The notes below the pieces were generated by a model. The model did no database searches, had not been told where the DNA came from, and was given only the letters and a program-made list of their open reading frames with translations. DNA of 39,569 bases from Alcaligenaceae bacterium (GTDB taxonomy: Bacteria; Pseudomonadota; Gammaproteobacteria; Burkholderiales; Burkholderiaceae_B), in assembly GCA_947379755.1 (NCBI GenBank), contig CANCOC010000027.1, positions 1 through 39,569 of the forward strand. Reading direction: 5' to 3'. The position numbers and the translations under genes are program-made. Positions 16,817-25,499 of this stretch are shown here, one piece after another (positions within the stretch are counted from its first letter, which is position 1; each line of letters begins with the position of its first letter).

Positions 16817-17800
16817 ATGAATATTCTGATCACTGGTGGTGCAGGCTTTTTAGGGACCTTGCTGACGCGTGCAATTCTGGAACGCGGCACTTTGCGCGGT
16901 CAGACCGTCACGTCCCTGACGGTGACTGATCTGGTTGCACCTTCACATCCCTCTGTAGTCGGGCATCCCTTGTTGCGTGTGGATACAGGCGACCTGCTGG
17001 ACCGGATTGATCCACTGTTTGCAAAAGATTTCGACGCAGTATTTCATATGTCCTCTGCAGTTTCTGCTGAATGCGAGACGAATTTTGATCTGGGCTTACG
17101 ATCAAATCTGGATGTAACGCGTCGTTTACTGGATGCCTTGCGTGCGCAGCAGGGCCGTACAGGCGTGGCACCGTTATTTTTCTTTTCAAGTTCTGTAGCT
17201 GTATTTGGTTCTGATCCTGCGCTGCCACTTGCCTCTGTCGTGCAGGATGGCAGCTTGCCTACACCACAATCGAGTTATGGCATTCATAAATTTATCTGTG
17301 AGCAGCTCGTAGCCGACTACACACGTAAAGCGTATATTGATGGACGTGTGGCACGACTGATGACAGTCTCTGTCAGGCCGGGTCGCCCGAACGGGGCCGC
17401 TTCGAGCTTTCTCTCGGGCATTATTCGTGAGCCTCTGGCGGGCGTTGCGTCGGTATGTCCGGTTGAGTTATCGACTGCCGTGGCATTGTCATCACCTGCA
17501 ACCACGATTGCAGGGATACTTGCAGTGGCAGAGGCCTCTCGTGAGGCCTTTGGCGGACGTACTGCCCTGAATTTACCTGCCCTGACCGTGACTGTTGGGG
17601 AGATGTTGCAGGCGCTCGAAGAGGTCGCTGGCAAAGAAGTTGCCAGGCTCGTGACCGTTCAGCCTGATCCGGCAATCGCACGGATTGTGGGTGGCTGGCC
17701 TGCGCGTTTTGATTGCCAGCGCACCCATCGTTTTGGCTTGAAACCTGATGCCTCTTTTAAAGACATCATCCTGCAATATATCCAGATGACGCGTGCTTAA
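16817..17800 (+). CDS. denD: D-erythronate dehydrogenase-like NAD-dependent epimerase/dehydratase family protein
   Basis: A 327-residue extended SDR. The Rossmann motif GGAGFLG is at the N-terminus. The catalytic Ser lies in FFFSSSVAVFG, and the YxxxK pair is in SSYGIHKF near residue 155. The family, shown for D-erythronate dehydrogenase, oxidises C2 of a four-carbon acid to 2-oxo-tetronate. It starts 5 nt after otnC. Its TAA overlaps the stop of the opposing SDR gene inside a shared TTAA. No isomerase (otnI) or L-threonate dehydrogenase (ltnD) is present in the window. Confidence 0.86.
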   Translation: MNILITGGAGFLGTLLTRAILERGTLRGQTVTSLTVTDLVAPSHPSVVGHPLLRVDTGDLLDRIDPLFAKDFDAVFHMSSAVSAECETNFDLGLRSNLDVTRRLLDALRAQQGRTGVAPLFFFSSSVAVFGSDPALPLASVVQDGSLPTPQSSYGIHKFICEQLVADYTRKAYIDGRVARLMTVSVRPGRPNGAASSFLSGIIREPLAGVASVCPVELSTAVALSSPATTIAGILAVAEASREAFGGRTALNLPALTVTVGEMLQALEEVAGKEVARLVTVQPDPAIARIVGGWPARFDCQRTHRFGLKPDASFKDIILQYIQMTRA

Positions 17801-18597
17801 ACCACAATTGCGTGTGCGGCGCCATCCATGGTGATGATGGTGCCGGTGATATAGCTTGCGCGATCCGATGCCAGATAGACAACAGTGTCTGCGACTTCTT
17901 CAGGTGTAGCCAGACGGCCCATTGGCACTTTTTTAGTGGCTTGTTCCATCGCCTGACCTTCGGTGATTTTTTCGTGCTTTGCGGTGACGGACATGCCTTC
18001 TTTCAGGCGCTCAGTCAGGGTGGCTGCAGGATTGACGGCATTGACACGCACGCCGTATGGCGCATAGGCTGCCGCCAGACCTGCGCTCGCCAGCATCAGG
18101 GCCGCATTGGCGCTGCCACCCGAAATATGCAGGGTAGACGCGACTTTTCCACCCGCACCGACCACGTTGACAACAACACCTTTGCCGCGTGCGCCCATGC
18201 GCTTGATGGCTGGATCCATCATATTGATATAGGTAAAAAATTTCGAATCCATTGCGTCGCGCCAGACCGAGGGAGTCAGGTCTGGTGCTGCAGCTCTTTT
18301 TGCCGCACCGGCCGAGTTGACCAGCACATCCAGAGGACCGAGCGCTTGTTCAGCGAGATCAAGGGCTTGCAGCGCTGACTCGGCATTTTTGAGGTCTGCG
18401 GAAAACACAGCAATCCGATCGGCGGATCCTGGAACCTGGGCCGTCAGGGATGTTTTGGCAGCCTCAAGTGTGGCTGGATCGCGCGAAACCAGGCTGACCT
18501 TGGCACCTTCTTCGAGAAATAACTTGGCACATGCCAGTCCAATTCCTTTGCTGCCGCCAGTAATCAGGACATGATGATTTTTTAAATGTAAGTCCAT
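17797..18597 (-). CDS. SDR family protein lacking the catalytic YxxxK
   Basis: A 266-residue classical-type SDR fold, with the NAD(P) loop TGGSKGIG at the N-terminus, the NSAG strand motif, and a C-terminal VNAVNPAAT and TGTIITMDGA. Where YxxxK is expected the protein reads GGSAN. Gly160 stands in for Tyr and Asn164 for Lys, and the preceding catalytic Ser region is VGAGG. It is therefore a divergent SDR whose chemistry is unclear. The start is the ATG preceded by TGGAG; a longer frame to 18648 has no support. It is the last gene of the CoA-transferase/Bug/enolase operon and is separated from it by 128 nt. Confidence 0.85.
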   Translation of the reverse strand: MDLHLKNHHVLITGGSKGIGLACAKLFLEEGAKVSLVSRDPATLEAAKTSLTAQVPGSADRIAVFSADLKNAESALQALDLAEQALGPLDVLVNSAGAAKRAAAPDLTPSVWRDAMDSKFFTYINMMDPAIKRMGARGKGVVVNVVGAGGKVASTLHISGGSANAALMLASAGLAAAYAPYGVRVNAVNPAATLTERLKEGMSVTAKHEKITEGQAMEQATKKVPMGRLATPEEVADTVVYLASDRASYITGTIITMDGAAHAIVV

Positions 18598-18725
18598 TGC
18601 TGCTCCAGTTGCTGTGGGTGATCTTGCCTGCGCGAATCGGTGTCGCAAGTTCTCAGGTGAGAATGATTGATAGTTTATGGGTTGAACAACTGCAAATGTC
18701 TAAATATATTTTTAGCTTGCTGTGA

Positions 18726-19835
18726 TCAGTTTGCCCTGATTTTTTCAATGAGTGTTTCATCAAGCACCAGTCCCCAGCCTGGCAGACTGCTCAGTGTCAT
18801 ACGTCCTTCTTTAATTTCGGGACGATTGAGTACCAGGGTGTGATAAAGGGGATCGCGGTCAGGCTGCATGACCTCGACACACACGCCATTCGCAACACCC
18901 GCTGCAAGCGCGGCACCAACCTGGGTTTCAAGATGGGACATGATGCCAATGCCATAGGTGTCAGCCATCATGGCGACCTTGCGCCATTCAGTCGGTCCGC
19001 CCCCCCAGCTTGGATCAAAATTACAGATATCGATTCCCCCTCCTGCCATGAGTTCGCGGCAACCTGCACTGCTGATCTCACTTTGACCCGCGCACAGAGG
19101 AATCGGTATGGTGCGGCGCAAACGCGCAAGATCGAGTTTGTCGTTCTGCCAGTGGCAGGGCTCTTCCATCCAGCGAATATCGTATTGCTCGACCGCGCGC
19201 GCAAAGCGTAGCGCTTCTGCAAATGACCAACCCTGATTCGGATCGGGCATGAGCCAGAATCCTGCCCCTGCACCATCGCGTGCCGCGCGGACGCGCTCGG
19301 CATCCTGCTCGGGCGTCAACGCACCGACCTTGAGCTTGCAGCCTGCAAATCCTTGCGCACGTAAATTTGCCATTTCGCGCGCGACTTCGAGTAAGTCATC
19401 TTTGGGTTTGTAATAGCCACCCATCGCGATGGCAGGGATACTGTCACCCTGGCCGCCCCATACGTGATGCAGGGGCGCATGCATGGATTTTCCGACTGCA
19501 TCCCAGATTGCGGCATCGACACAGGCGATTGCCCGGATGGCCATGCGTCGATCACGCAAGATATCACGGGTGATCGGGTGCATGGCTTGCCAGCAGGCCT
19601 GGACATGCAGCGCACTGAGACCGGTCAGCCGGGGAGTGATTTCATCGTGGATCAGTCGGACGATTTCCTGTTGACCCGTATCTTCGTTATTGCTAAAGCA
19701 TTCCCCCACAATCCCGTCACGTGTCGTGACTCGCGTCAGAATGGTGCATCGCATGGTAATCGTAGCCGTCGCGGCCCGCAGCGGCCTGGCCAGGGGCATT
19801 CGCAGGGCAATTGCTTCAATTTTTTCTATTTTCAT
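18726..19835 (-). CDS. enolase superfamily protein, mandelate racemase / sugar-acid dehydratase type
   Basis: A 369-residue protein with the capping domain followed by a TIM barrel. The catalytic set is complete and spaced as in mandelate racemase: Lys167-x-Lys169, metal ligands Asp198, Glu224 and Glu253, and the Asp274/His301 dyad. This points to an alpha-proton abstraction reaction on a carboxylate, such as racemisation or sugar-acid dehydration, rather than muconate cycloisomerisation. The substrate is unknown. The context of two Bug binding proteins suggests an organic or sugar acid imported by the cell. It starts 17 nt after the upstream Bug gene. Confidence 0.9.
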   Translation of the reverse strand: MKIEKIEAIALRMPLARPLRAATATITMRCTILTRVTTRDGIVGECFSNNEDTGQQEIVRLIHDEITPRLTGLSALHVQACWQAMHPITRDILRDRRMAIRAIACVDAAIWDAVGKSMHAPLHHVWGGQGDSIPAIAMGGYYKPKDDLLEVAREMANLRAQGFAGCKLKVGALTPEQDAERVRAARDGAGAGFWLMPDPNQGWSFAEALRFARAVEQYDIRWMEEPCHWQNDKLDLARLRRTIPIPLCAGQSEISSAGCRELMAGGGIDICNFDPSWGGGPTEWRKVAMMADTYGIGIMSHLETQVGAALAAGVANGVCVEVMQPDRDPLYHTLVLNRPEIKEGRMTLSSLPGWGLVLDETLIEKIRAN

Positions 19836-19852
19836 AATGGGGTGGAGCGTTG

Positions 19853-20842
19853 TTATTCGGGCTGGATGCCTTGTTGTCGAATTAGAGCCGCCCAGCGGTC
19901 AATCTCCCCGTAAACAACCTTTGCTGCGCCATCAGGCGTGCCGGCCACTTTGGTCAGTCCCATGTCGTTCAGGCTCTTTTGTGCCTCGGGCGTATTCAGC
20001 CCTGCGTTGATCTCCCGATTGAGTTTTTCAATAATCGGCGCAGGCGTGCCTTTAGGCGCAGCAAAAGCGACCCAGAAATCCATTGTCATGTCTGGCAGCC
20101 CGACTTCCCTGGCTGCCGGCACATCTGGCAGGGCGGGAGAACGCTGGTCTGACAGGACCATCAGCGGACGTAATTTTCCACTTTGAATGTAAGGCAGGAC
20201 GGTTGTGACCGTGCTGACCAGGATCTGAACCTGACCGGCCATGAGATCCGCAAGCACAGCACCCGCACCTTTGTAAGGAACATGCATGACTGAAACACCC
20301 GTCATACTTTTGAATAATTCACCACCCAGGTGGGTGTTGGTGCCAATACCACCTGAACCAAAGTTCAGTTTGTCGGGCTGCGCCTTAGCCAGTGCAATTA
20401 ATTCTTTCATGTTTTTGGCGGGAACTGCAGGATTCACGACAAGCACATGTGGCACCGAGACCGCCATGGTGATGGGCACAAAGGCTGTCTTTGGATCATA
20501 GGGCAGGTTAGGTGTCAGACCTGCTGCGGTGGAATAAGACATATCCATGGTCAGGATGGTGTTGCCATCTGGTGCTGCACGTGCAGCAGCGCTGCGTCCG
20601 ACCACTCCACCGCCACCAAGTCGATTATCAACAATAACGGGGATATTCAGACGTGGACCCAGTTGCTGGGCGACAAGTCGCGCCACGATATCAGTTGCAC
20701 CCCCCGTCGCAAAAGGAACGATAATGGTCATTGGCTTGCTTGAGGCTGTCTGTGCAAGAGTTGAACCAGGCAGACTGATGACCAGAGTCATGCAGGCAAT
20801 GGGCATTGTGAACAACTGGCGAATCAATGTCTTGTAAAGCAT
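19853..20842 (-). CDS. Bug family tripartite tricarboxylate transporter substrate-binding protein (1)
   Basis: A 329-residue periplasmic binding protein with a signal peptide ending near TLAQTA and the Bug motif IIVPFATGGATDIVARLVA. The later GLPDMTMDFWVAFAAPKGTPAP segment is typical. Bug proteins bind small carboxylates. Most Burkholderiales carry far more of them than TctA/TctB membrane pairs, and none of those is here. GGAGA lies before the ATG. Confidence 0.94.
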   Translation of the reverse strand: MLYKTLIRQLFTMPIACMTLVISLPGSTLAQTASSKPMTIIVPFATGGATDIVARLVAQQLGPRLNIPVIVDNRLGGGGVVGRSAAARAAPDGNTILTMDMSYSTAAGLTPNLPYDPKTAFVPITMAVSVPHVLVVNPAVPAKNMKELIALAKAQPDKLNFGSGGIGTNTHLGGELFKSMTGVSVMHVPYKGAGAVLADLMAGQVQILVSTVTTVLPYIQSGKLRPLMVLSDQRSPALPDVPAAREVGLPDMTMDFWVAFAAPKGTPAPIIEKLNREINAGLNTPEAQKSLNDMGLTKVAGTPDGAAKVVYGEIDRWAALIRQQGIQPE

Positions 20843-20884
20843 CTTGTTGTCTCCGGATTATTTTTATATTTGATATTCTTTTGT

Positions 20885-20912
20885 AACGTATCTGGATATT
20901 TTTTTATACGTT
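20885..20912. promoter_or_regulatory. inverted repeat between the two Bug genes
   Basis: The seven-base arms AACGTAT and ATACGTT are separated by 14 nt of AT-rich sequence in the 87-nt gap between the Bug genes. This could be an RNA hairpin tuning expression of the two binding proteins or a regulator site. The evidence is the symmetry only. Confidence 0.35.
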
Positions 20913-20929
20913 TTTATGACTTTACTGAA

Positions 20930-21913
20930 TTAGAACTTCAGTCCATTTTGCTGAATCAACGTGCTCCACTGTACTTGTTCGGCACCAATATAGTCACGTG
21001 CCTGTTGAGATGAACCACCGATGGCCACACTGCCTTCGGCTTCGAGTTGCTGAATCATTGCAGGATTCTTTAAAGCCTGGTTGATCGCGAGATTCAAGGA
21101 TTGAACTGTTGTCTCAGGCATCGCGGCCGGACCGACCACGACTTTCCAGTCCACCGCATCAAATCCGGGGAAACCTGATTCTGCGATCGTGGGAACATCT
21201 GGATAAATCGGCAGCCTCTGTGCAGAGGTCACTGCAAGTACGCGCAGTTTGCCTGACTGCACCAGTGACAGGATGCCCTGGGGCGTTGTCATCATGAAGT
21301 CTGTCTGTCCGCCGATCAGGTCGGTCAGTGCTGACGAAGCTCCCTTATAAGGCACGATGAGTACTTTGTAATGCCCGCGCTGAGCGAGCAGTTCCCCTGC
21401 GAGATGACCGACCGTTCCGAGTGCTGCCACAGCCTGTCGCAAGCCATCGGGATGAGCCCGGGCGGCATCCACCAGATCAGCTAAAGATTTCAAGGTGGAT
21501 TGCTGACGGACGACCAGCAACATTGGTACTTGGGCGACCAGGGCGATTGGAGTCAGGTCTGTTTTCGCATTAAATGGTATGGAGGACATCATCGCCGGGT
21601 TGATCGCCAGATTGGAAGTCTGGCCCATGCCAATGGTGTAACCATCCGGTCTGGACTTCGCAACCTGATCGATACCGATATTGCCACCCACACCTGGCTT
21701 GTTTTCTACCACGATGGTCCAGTGCATCTCGCGCGCCATTTTGTCTGTCAGGTTGCGACTGACAACGTCTGTTCCGCCGCCTGGGGTATATGGCACCACA
21801 AAACGGATCGCATGCTCAGGCCATACCTGATCTGCCAGGGCATTGCTGGTGAGCGCGAGGAACAGTGCAAGGCACAGAGCCGGGCCCGCAGGCCAGCGAG
21901 CGGGCCGTATCAT
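20930..21913 (-). CDS. Bug family tripartite tricarboxylate transporter substrate-binding protein (2)
   Basis: A 327-residue periplasmic binding protein with a clear signal peptide (cleavage near SNALA) and the motif RFVVPYTPGGGTDVVSRNL. It is clearly diverged from the neighbouring Bug protein, so the pair probably has different ligands rather than being a recent duplication. Its ATG overlaps the stop of the CoA-transferase gene (ATGA), so the two are translationally coupled. Confidence 0.94.
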   Translation of the reverse strand: MIRPARWPAGPALCLALFLALTSNALADQVWPEHAIRFVVPYTPGGGTDVVSRNLTDKMAREMHWTIVVENKPGVGGNIGIDQVAKSRPDGYTIGMGQTSNLAINPAMMSSIPFNAKTDLTPIALVAQVPMLLVVRQQSTLKSLADLVDAARAHPDGLRQAVAALGTVGHLAGELLAQRGHYKVLIVPYKGASSALTDLIGGQTDFMMTTPQGILSLVQSGKLRVLAVTSAQRLPIYPDVPTIAESGFPGFDAVDWKVVVGPAAMPETTVQSLNLAINQALKNPAMIQQLEAEGSVAIGGSSQQARDYIGAEQVQWSTLIQQNGLKF

Positions 21914-23118
21914 TGCTGGGTCCCCACCACACCATCGGCACGCAGTTGGGCAATATCCTGGTCGCTGTAGCCGATGCTGTGCAAGAGTTCGATGGTGTCT
22001 GCGCCGAGTTTTGGCGGATCTTTGCGCAACGGCAGTCGCTCACCATTTAAAGCAAGCGGCAGCAGTGCGACACGTGTCTGTATTTCCCGACCCGCGCCAG
22101 TGTTGTCTGCAGCAACAGTGACAGGGGTCAGCCCACCTGTCGCAAGTAAGTGCGGATCATCAAACAGATCCTGAGGGCGTGTGATCGGAGCATAAGGAAG
22201 GCCGGTTTTTTCAAAACGGCGGCTGAGTTCTTCTGCGCTGAAAGGCTTGAAACGTTCACGCAAGACCGGAATCAGCCAGTCGCGCAATTTGACGCGATCA
22301 TTGTTTGTGACCAGCCTGGGATCATTTTTCAAGTCATCAAAAGAAAATTCTTTGCATAGAATGGCCCATTGTGTATCGCTGACCGCAGACAGGAAAATTT
22401 GTTCGTCATCCTTGACTTTGAATACGTCGTAGACTGCCCAGGCACTGATCCGTTCAGGCATAGGATTGGCTGCAACACCCGTAACGGCGTATTGCATCAT
22501 ATGCTGTGCCACCAGGAACACGTTGTTTTCAAACAGTGCACTTGCTACTTCGCCGCCGCGACCCGTACGCGCGCGCTGCTGTAATTGTGCGAGCACTCCG
22601 ATTGCACCAAACATGCCGCCCATGATGTCATTGACGCTCGTGCCCGCGCGCAAAGGCCGACCTTCCGGTCCGGTCATATAAGCCAGTCCCCCCATCATCT
22701 GGACCACTTCGTCGAGCGCGGTGCGATGATCGTAGGGGCCAGGTAAAAAGCCTTTATGTGAAACGTAAATCAGTGAGGGGTTGAGCGTTGACAGCGCAGC
22801 ATAGCTAAAGCCGAGGCGGTCCATCGTTCCGCTCTTGAAATTCTCGCTAAACACATCCGCGCCCGCCAGCAGCTTTAGAATGATTTCTCGCCCGCGAGGA
22901 TCCTTGACATCGACAGCAATGCTTTTCTTGTTCCTGTTGAACATGGGGAAAAATCCCGCACCTGAACCCAGCAGTTTGCGTGTATTGTCGCCAGCGAGTG
23001 GTTCAACCTTGATGACTTCGGCACCCAGATCGGCCAGAATCATTCCGCATGTTGGGCCCATGACCATATGTGTGAATTCAACGACACGGATGCCGGCAAG
23101 CGGAAGCGGTTCAGACAT
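21910..23118 (-). CDS. CaiB/BaiF family (class III) CoA-transferase
   Basis: A 402-residue class III CoA-transferase of the formyl-CoA transferase type. The N-terminal motif PLAGIRVVEFTHMVMGP, the GAEVIKVEPLAGD segment and FNRNKKSIAVDVKDP are all typical, and an Asp lies at the catalytic position in the ALDEVVQMMGG stretch. It moves CoA between carboxylic acids. The start MSEPLPL is chosen because an 80-residue longer frame to 23358 would run past the divergent GNAT start. It is the first gene of the minus-strand operon with two Bug proteins. Confidence 0.92.
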   Translation of the reverse strand: MSEPLPLAGIRVVEFTHMVMGPTCGMILADLGAEVIKVEPLAGDNTRKLLGSGAGFFPMFNRNKKSIAVDVKDPRGREIILKLLAGADVFSENFKSGTMDRLGFSYAALSTLNPSLIYVSHKGFLPGPYDHRTALDEVVQMMGGLAYMTGPEGRPLRAGTSVNDIMGGMFGAIGVLAQLQQRARTGRGGEVASALFENNVFLVAQHMMQYAVTGVAANPMPERISAWAVYDVFKVKDDEQIFLSAVSDTQWAILCKEFSFDDLKNDPRLVTNNDRVKLRDWLIPVLRERFKPFSAEELSRRFEKTGLPYAPITRPQDLFDDPHLLATGGLTPVTVAADNTGAGREIQTRVALLPLALNGERLPLRKDPPKLGADTIELLHSIGYSDQDIAQLRADGVVGTQQ

Positions 23119-23133
23119 GATTGACCTTGATTG

Positions 23134-23156
23134 TTGCATTTGGAATTTGAATGCAA
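23134..23156. promoter_or_regulatory. candidate operator upstream of the CoA-transferase operon
   Basis: TTGCATT and AATGCAA form a 7-nt inverted repeat with a 9-nt centre. It starts 15 nt beyond the CoA-transferase start codon, in the 152-nt divergent region shared with the GNAT gene. It would suit a dimeric repressor such as a GntR or IclR protein. None is encoded nearby. Confidence 0.45.
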
Positions 23157-23270
23157 AAGATATGTGTGATTTTTGCGGACGGGTTGTTATACCATCGAGA
23201 AGTTGGTGATATTGGTTTGTGCAAAGCAGCAAATGTGATTTTTTATTAAGTGCAACGAACAGGGTGATGT

Positions 23271-23759
23271 ATGCAGAACAAGCTTCAGGTCCGTCAAGTC
23301 GATTATCGCAATGCAGAAGATCAGGTCGCCCTTGTCGGACTGCTTGACATGTATGCACGCGATCCGATGGGCGGTGGTGATCCCTTGTCCGAGCATGTCA
23401 AGGCCACCCTCTGTCACGATCTGGCTGAACACCCCGGTGCAGTGAGCTGGATTGCCTATCTGGATCAGCAGCCTGTTGGCTTGTTAAATGCCTTCAGAGG
23501 TTATTCGACCTTTAAGGCGCGACCACTGATGAATGTGCATGATATTGCCGTGGATCCGGCTTGCAGAGGACAGGGCGTCGGCCAGTCTTTACTGGACGCG
23601 CTTGAAACTTACGCAAAGGATCTGGGATGCTGCAAACTCACGCTGGAAGTGTTGAGTGGCAATCAGCCCGCACAGGGTTCTTATCAAAAATTTGGATTTG
23701 AACAATATGCATTGAGCGCCGCCACCGGGCAGGCGCTCTTTATGCAAAAGTGGCTTTAA
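23271..23759 (+). CDS. GNAT family N-acetyltransferase
   Basis: A 162-residue acetyl-CoA-dependent acyltransferase. The core motif A is seen as DIAVDPACRGQGVGQSLL, holding the Q/R-x-x-G-x-G/A pyrophosphate loop, followed by LTLEVLSGN and a YQKFGFEQY motif B. The substrate is unknown. It is a single gene, divergent from the CoA-transferase and tail to tail with the gamma-glutamyltransferase-like gene 4 nt away. Confidence 0.92.
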   Translation: MQNKLQVRQVDYRNAEDQVALVGLLDMYARDPMGGGDPLSEHVKATLCHDLAEHPGAVSWIAYLDQQPVGLLNAFRGYSTFKARPLMNVHDIAVDPACRGQGVGQSLLDALETYAKDLGCCKLTLEVLSGNQPAQGSYQKFGFEQYALSAATGQALFMQKWL

Positions 23760-23763
23760 TTCG

Positions 23764-25365
23764 TTAGAACGAGGCAACAGCCCCGTTCGAACGGGGGTCA
23801 TAACCACCTTCCAGTACGCCATTTTTATGTCGGATCAGCATGCCGGCGTGACCAACTGCTTCATCCCAGGCGCCGATGGTTTCTACCTCGTGACCAAGCG
23901 CACGCAACTGGTTGATCGTGCCTTCGCTAAACCGGCTTTCAAGTTTGAGCGAATCGCTCGACTGTCCCCAGGTTCGGCCCAACAGCCAGCGTGGACGCTC
24001 GATTGCCTGCTGAGGATCATCGCCAAAGCGCATGACCCGATTAAAAATTGTTGCTTGTGTTTGCGGCTGCCCATCGCCGCCCATCGTGCCATAGACCATC
24101 GTGCCGCCGTCAGCACGCTGTGCCATCGCGGGATTGAGCGTGTGGAAAGGTTTTTTGCCAGGCTCAAGGGCATTGATATGTTCGGGGTTGAGTGAAAAAC
24201 TGCATCCACGATTTTGCCAGTTCACCCCTGAGGCGGGCAACACCACGCCAGAACCAAACTCGTGATAAATGCTTTGAATGAATGATACGGAAATACCCTG
24301 CTGATCAATTGCACCCATCCAGACTGTGTCGCCCGGAGATGTCTGGGTACCCCAGGGGGCGGCCCGCTCGGTGTTGAGTTGTGCCGCGAGGGCATCAATG
24401 CGCTCTGAGGACAGCAGTTCCTGAGGTGCTATTTTCATGAAGGCGGGATCGGTCAGATACTGATCGCGGATACTGAAAGCAAGCTTGGTTGCTTCGACCT
24501 GAGCATGAATGAATGCGGCGCCTTCAGGATCGTGGTCCCAGCCGTGTATCCGGTCCATGATGCCCAGAATCAGCAGGGAAATCATCCCCTGTGACGGTGG
24601 CACCATGTTGAATAGTTTGGACTGACCGAATGTGGTCGTGAGCGGGTCAATCAGACGCGCCTGGTGCGCCTTGAGGTCTGCAAGCGTCAGCGGACTACCT
24701 GCCTGTGCAAGATCTGCGGCCATGCTTTTGGCAAGTTTTCCGCGATAAAAGGATTCGCAGCCATCTTTTGCAATCGCACTCAGCGTGTCAGCCAGACGGG
24801 GCTGTTTAAAAAGACCGCCTGCAGCGGGTACGTCGCCCTGCGGTAAAAAGGTATCGGCAAAACCGATGTGACCTTTGAGTTCTTCAAGTTTGAGTTGCGT
24901 GCAGTTTGCCTGGCTTTTGGTTACGGGGATTCCGTTTGTTGCCAGAAAGACTGCGTCGGCAACCAGACGCGACATTGGGAGCTTTCCACCGAGGTGTTTG
25001 CTGGAGAGGGCATGGGCGGCACCCCAGCCAGAAATCGTGCCTGCAACGGTGAGTGCGGCAACGCCACCCCGGAAGGGGATGCTCTGCGTGATGTCGCGTT
25101 GGCGGTACCAGTCGAGGGTTGCCGCTTGTGCGCTGCGTCCACTTGCATCGATCCCGCCCGCGCGGTTATTTGGACCGTTTATGACCCAGAAGCCATCTCC
25201 GCCGATCGAATTCATGTGCGGATATACAACGGCGATGGTCGCTGCCGAGGCGATCATCGCCTCAAGCGCATTGCCGCCCTCGCGCAAGACGGCCACAGCA
25301 GACTCTGCAGCGAGTGAATGCGGTGCGACGGCAATTCCGCGCACGCCATAAACGGATTGGCTCAA
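23764..25365 (-). CDS. gamma-glutamyltransferase family protein (YwrD-like), TTG start
   Basis: An Ntn-hydrolase of about 533 residues. GIAVAPHSLAAESAVAVLREGGNA and MNSIGGDGFW mark the large subunit. The autoprocessing region reads GDTVWMGAID, with Thr as the likely nucleophile, and MVYGTMGGDGQPQ lies in the small subunit. No signal peptide is visible, so it is probably cytoplasmic, unlike classical periplasmic GGT. I place the start at TTG 25365 because GAGGAG lies six bases upstream and similarity begins there. The 40 extra residues of the frame to 25485 look like non-coding sequence and include a hairpin. Family members act as acylases or amide hydrolases as well as transferases. Confidence 0.87.
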   Translation of the reverse strand: MSQSVYGVRGIAVAPHSLAAESAVAVLREGGNALEAMIASAATIAVVYPHMNSIGGDGFWVINGPNNRAGGIDASGRSAQAATLDWYRQRDITQSIPFRGGVAALTVAGTISGWGAAHALSSKHLGGKLPMSRLVADAVFLATNGIPVTKSQANCTQLKLEELKGHIGFADTFLPQGDVPAAGGLFKQPRLADTLSAIAKDGCESFYRGKLAKSMAADLAQAGSPLTLADLKAHQARLIDPLTTTFGQSKLFNMVPPSQGMISLLILGIMDRIHGWDHDPEGAAFIHAQVEATKLAFSIRDQYLTDPAFMKIAPQELLSSERIDALAAQLNTERAAPWGTQTSPGDTVWMGAIDQQGISVSFIQSIYHEFGSGVVLPASGVNWQNRGCSFSLNPEHINALEPGKKPFHTLNPAMAQRADGGTMVYGTMGGDGQPQTQATIFNRVMRFGDDPQQAIERPRWLLGRTWGQSSDSLKLESRFSEGTINQLRALGHEVETIGAWDEAVGHAGMLIRHKNGVLEGGYDPRSNGAVASF

Positions 25366-25443
25366 AATAAACTCCTCAAATAAGTCGCAACATGATACCC
25401 AGAGTTTGGGCGTTTCTGTTGCTGTTTGCCAGGAGTTGACAGC

Positions 25444-25469
25444 AATTCTCCCCAAAAAAGGGGAGAATT
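25444..25469 (-). terminator. strong hairpin between the serine hydrolase and GGT-like genes
   Basis: A perfect 10-base inverted repeat (AATTCTCCCC / GGGGAGAATT) with a six-base homopolymer loop. It lies 31 nt after the stop of the serine hydrolase gene, transcribed toward the GGT-like gene. A U-tract after the stem is lacking on the minus strand, so it may be a weak terminator or an RNA 3' end stabiliser. Confidence 0.5.
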
Positions 25470-25499
25470 TAATACGGATGATCAAAAGGACTGACTTTT

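Noticed and set aside
21910-23358. Longer CoA-transferase frame to 23358
   Set aside because: The first 80 residues show no family similarity, pass the divergent promoter region and overlap the GNAT gene.
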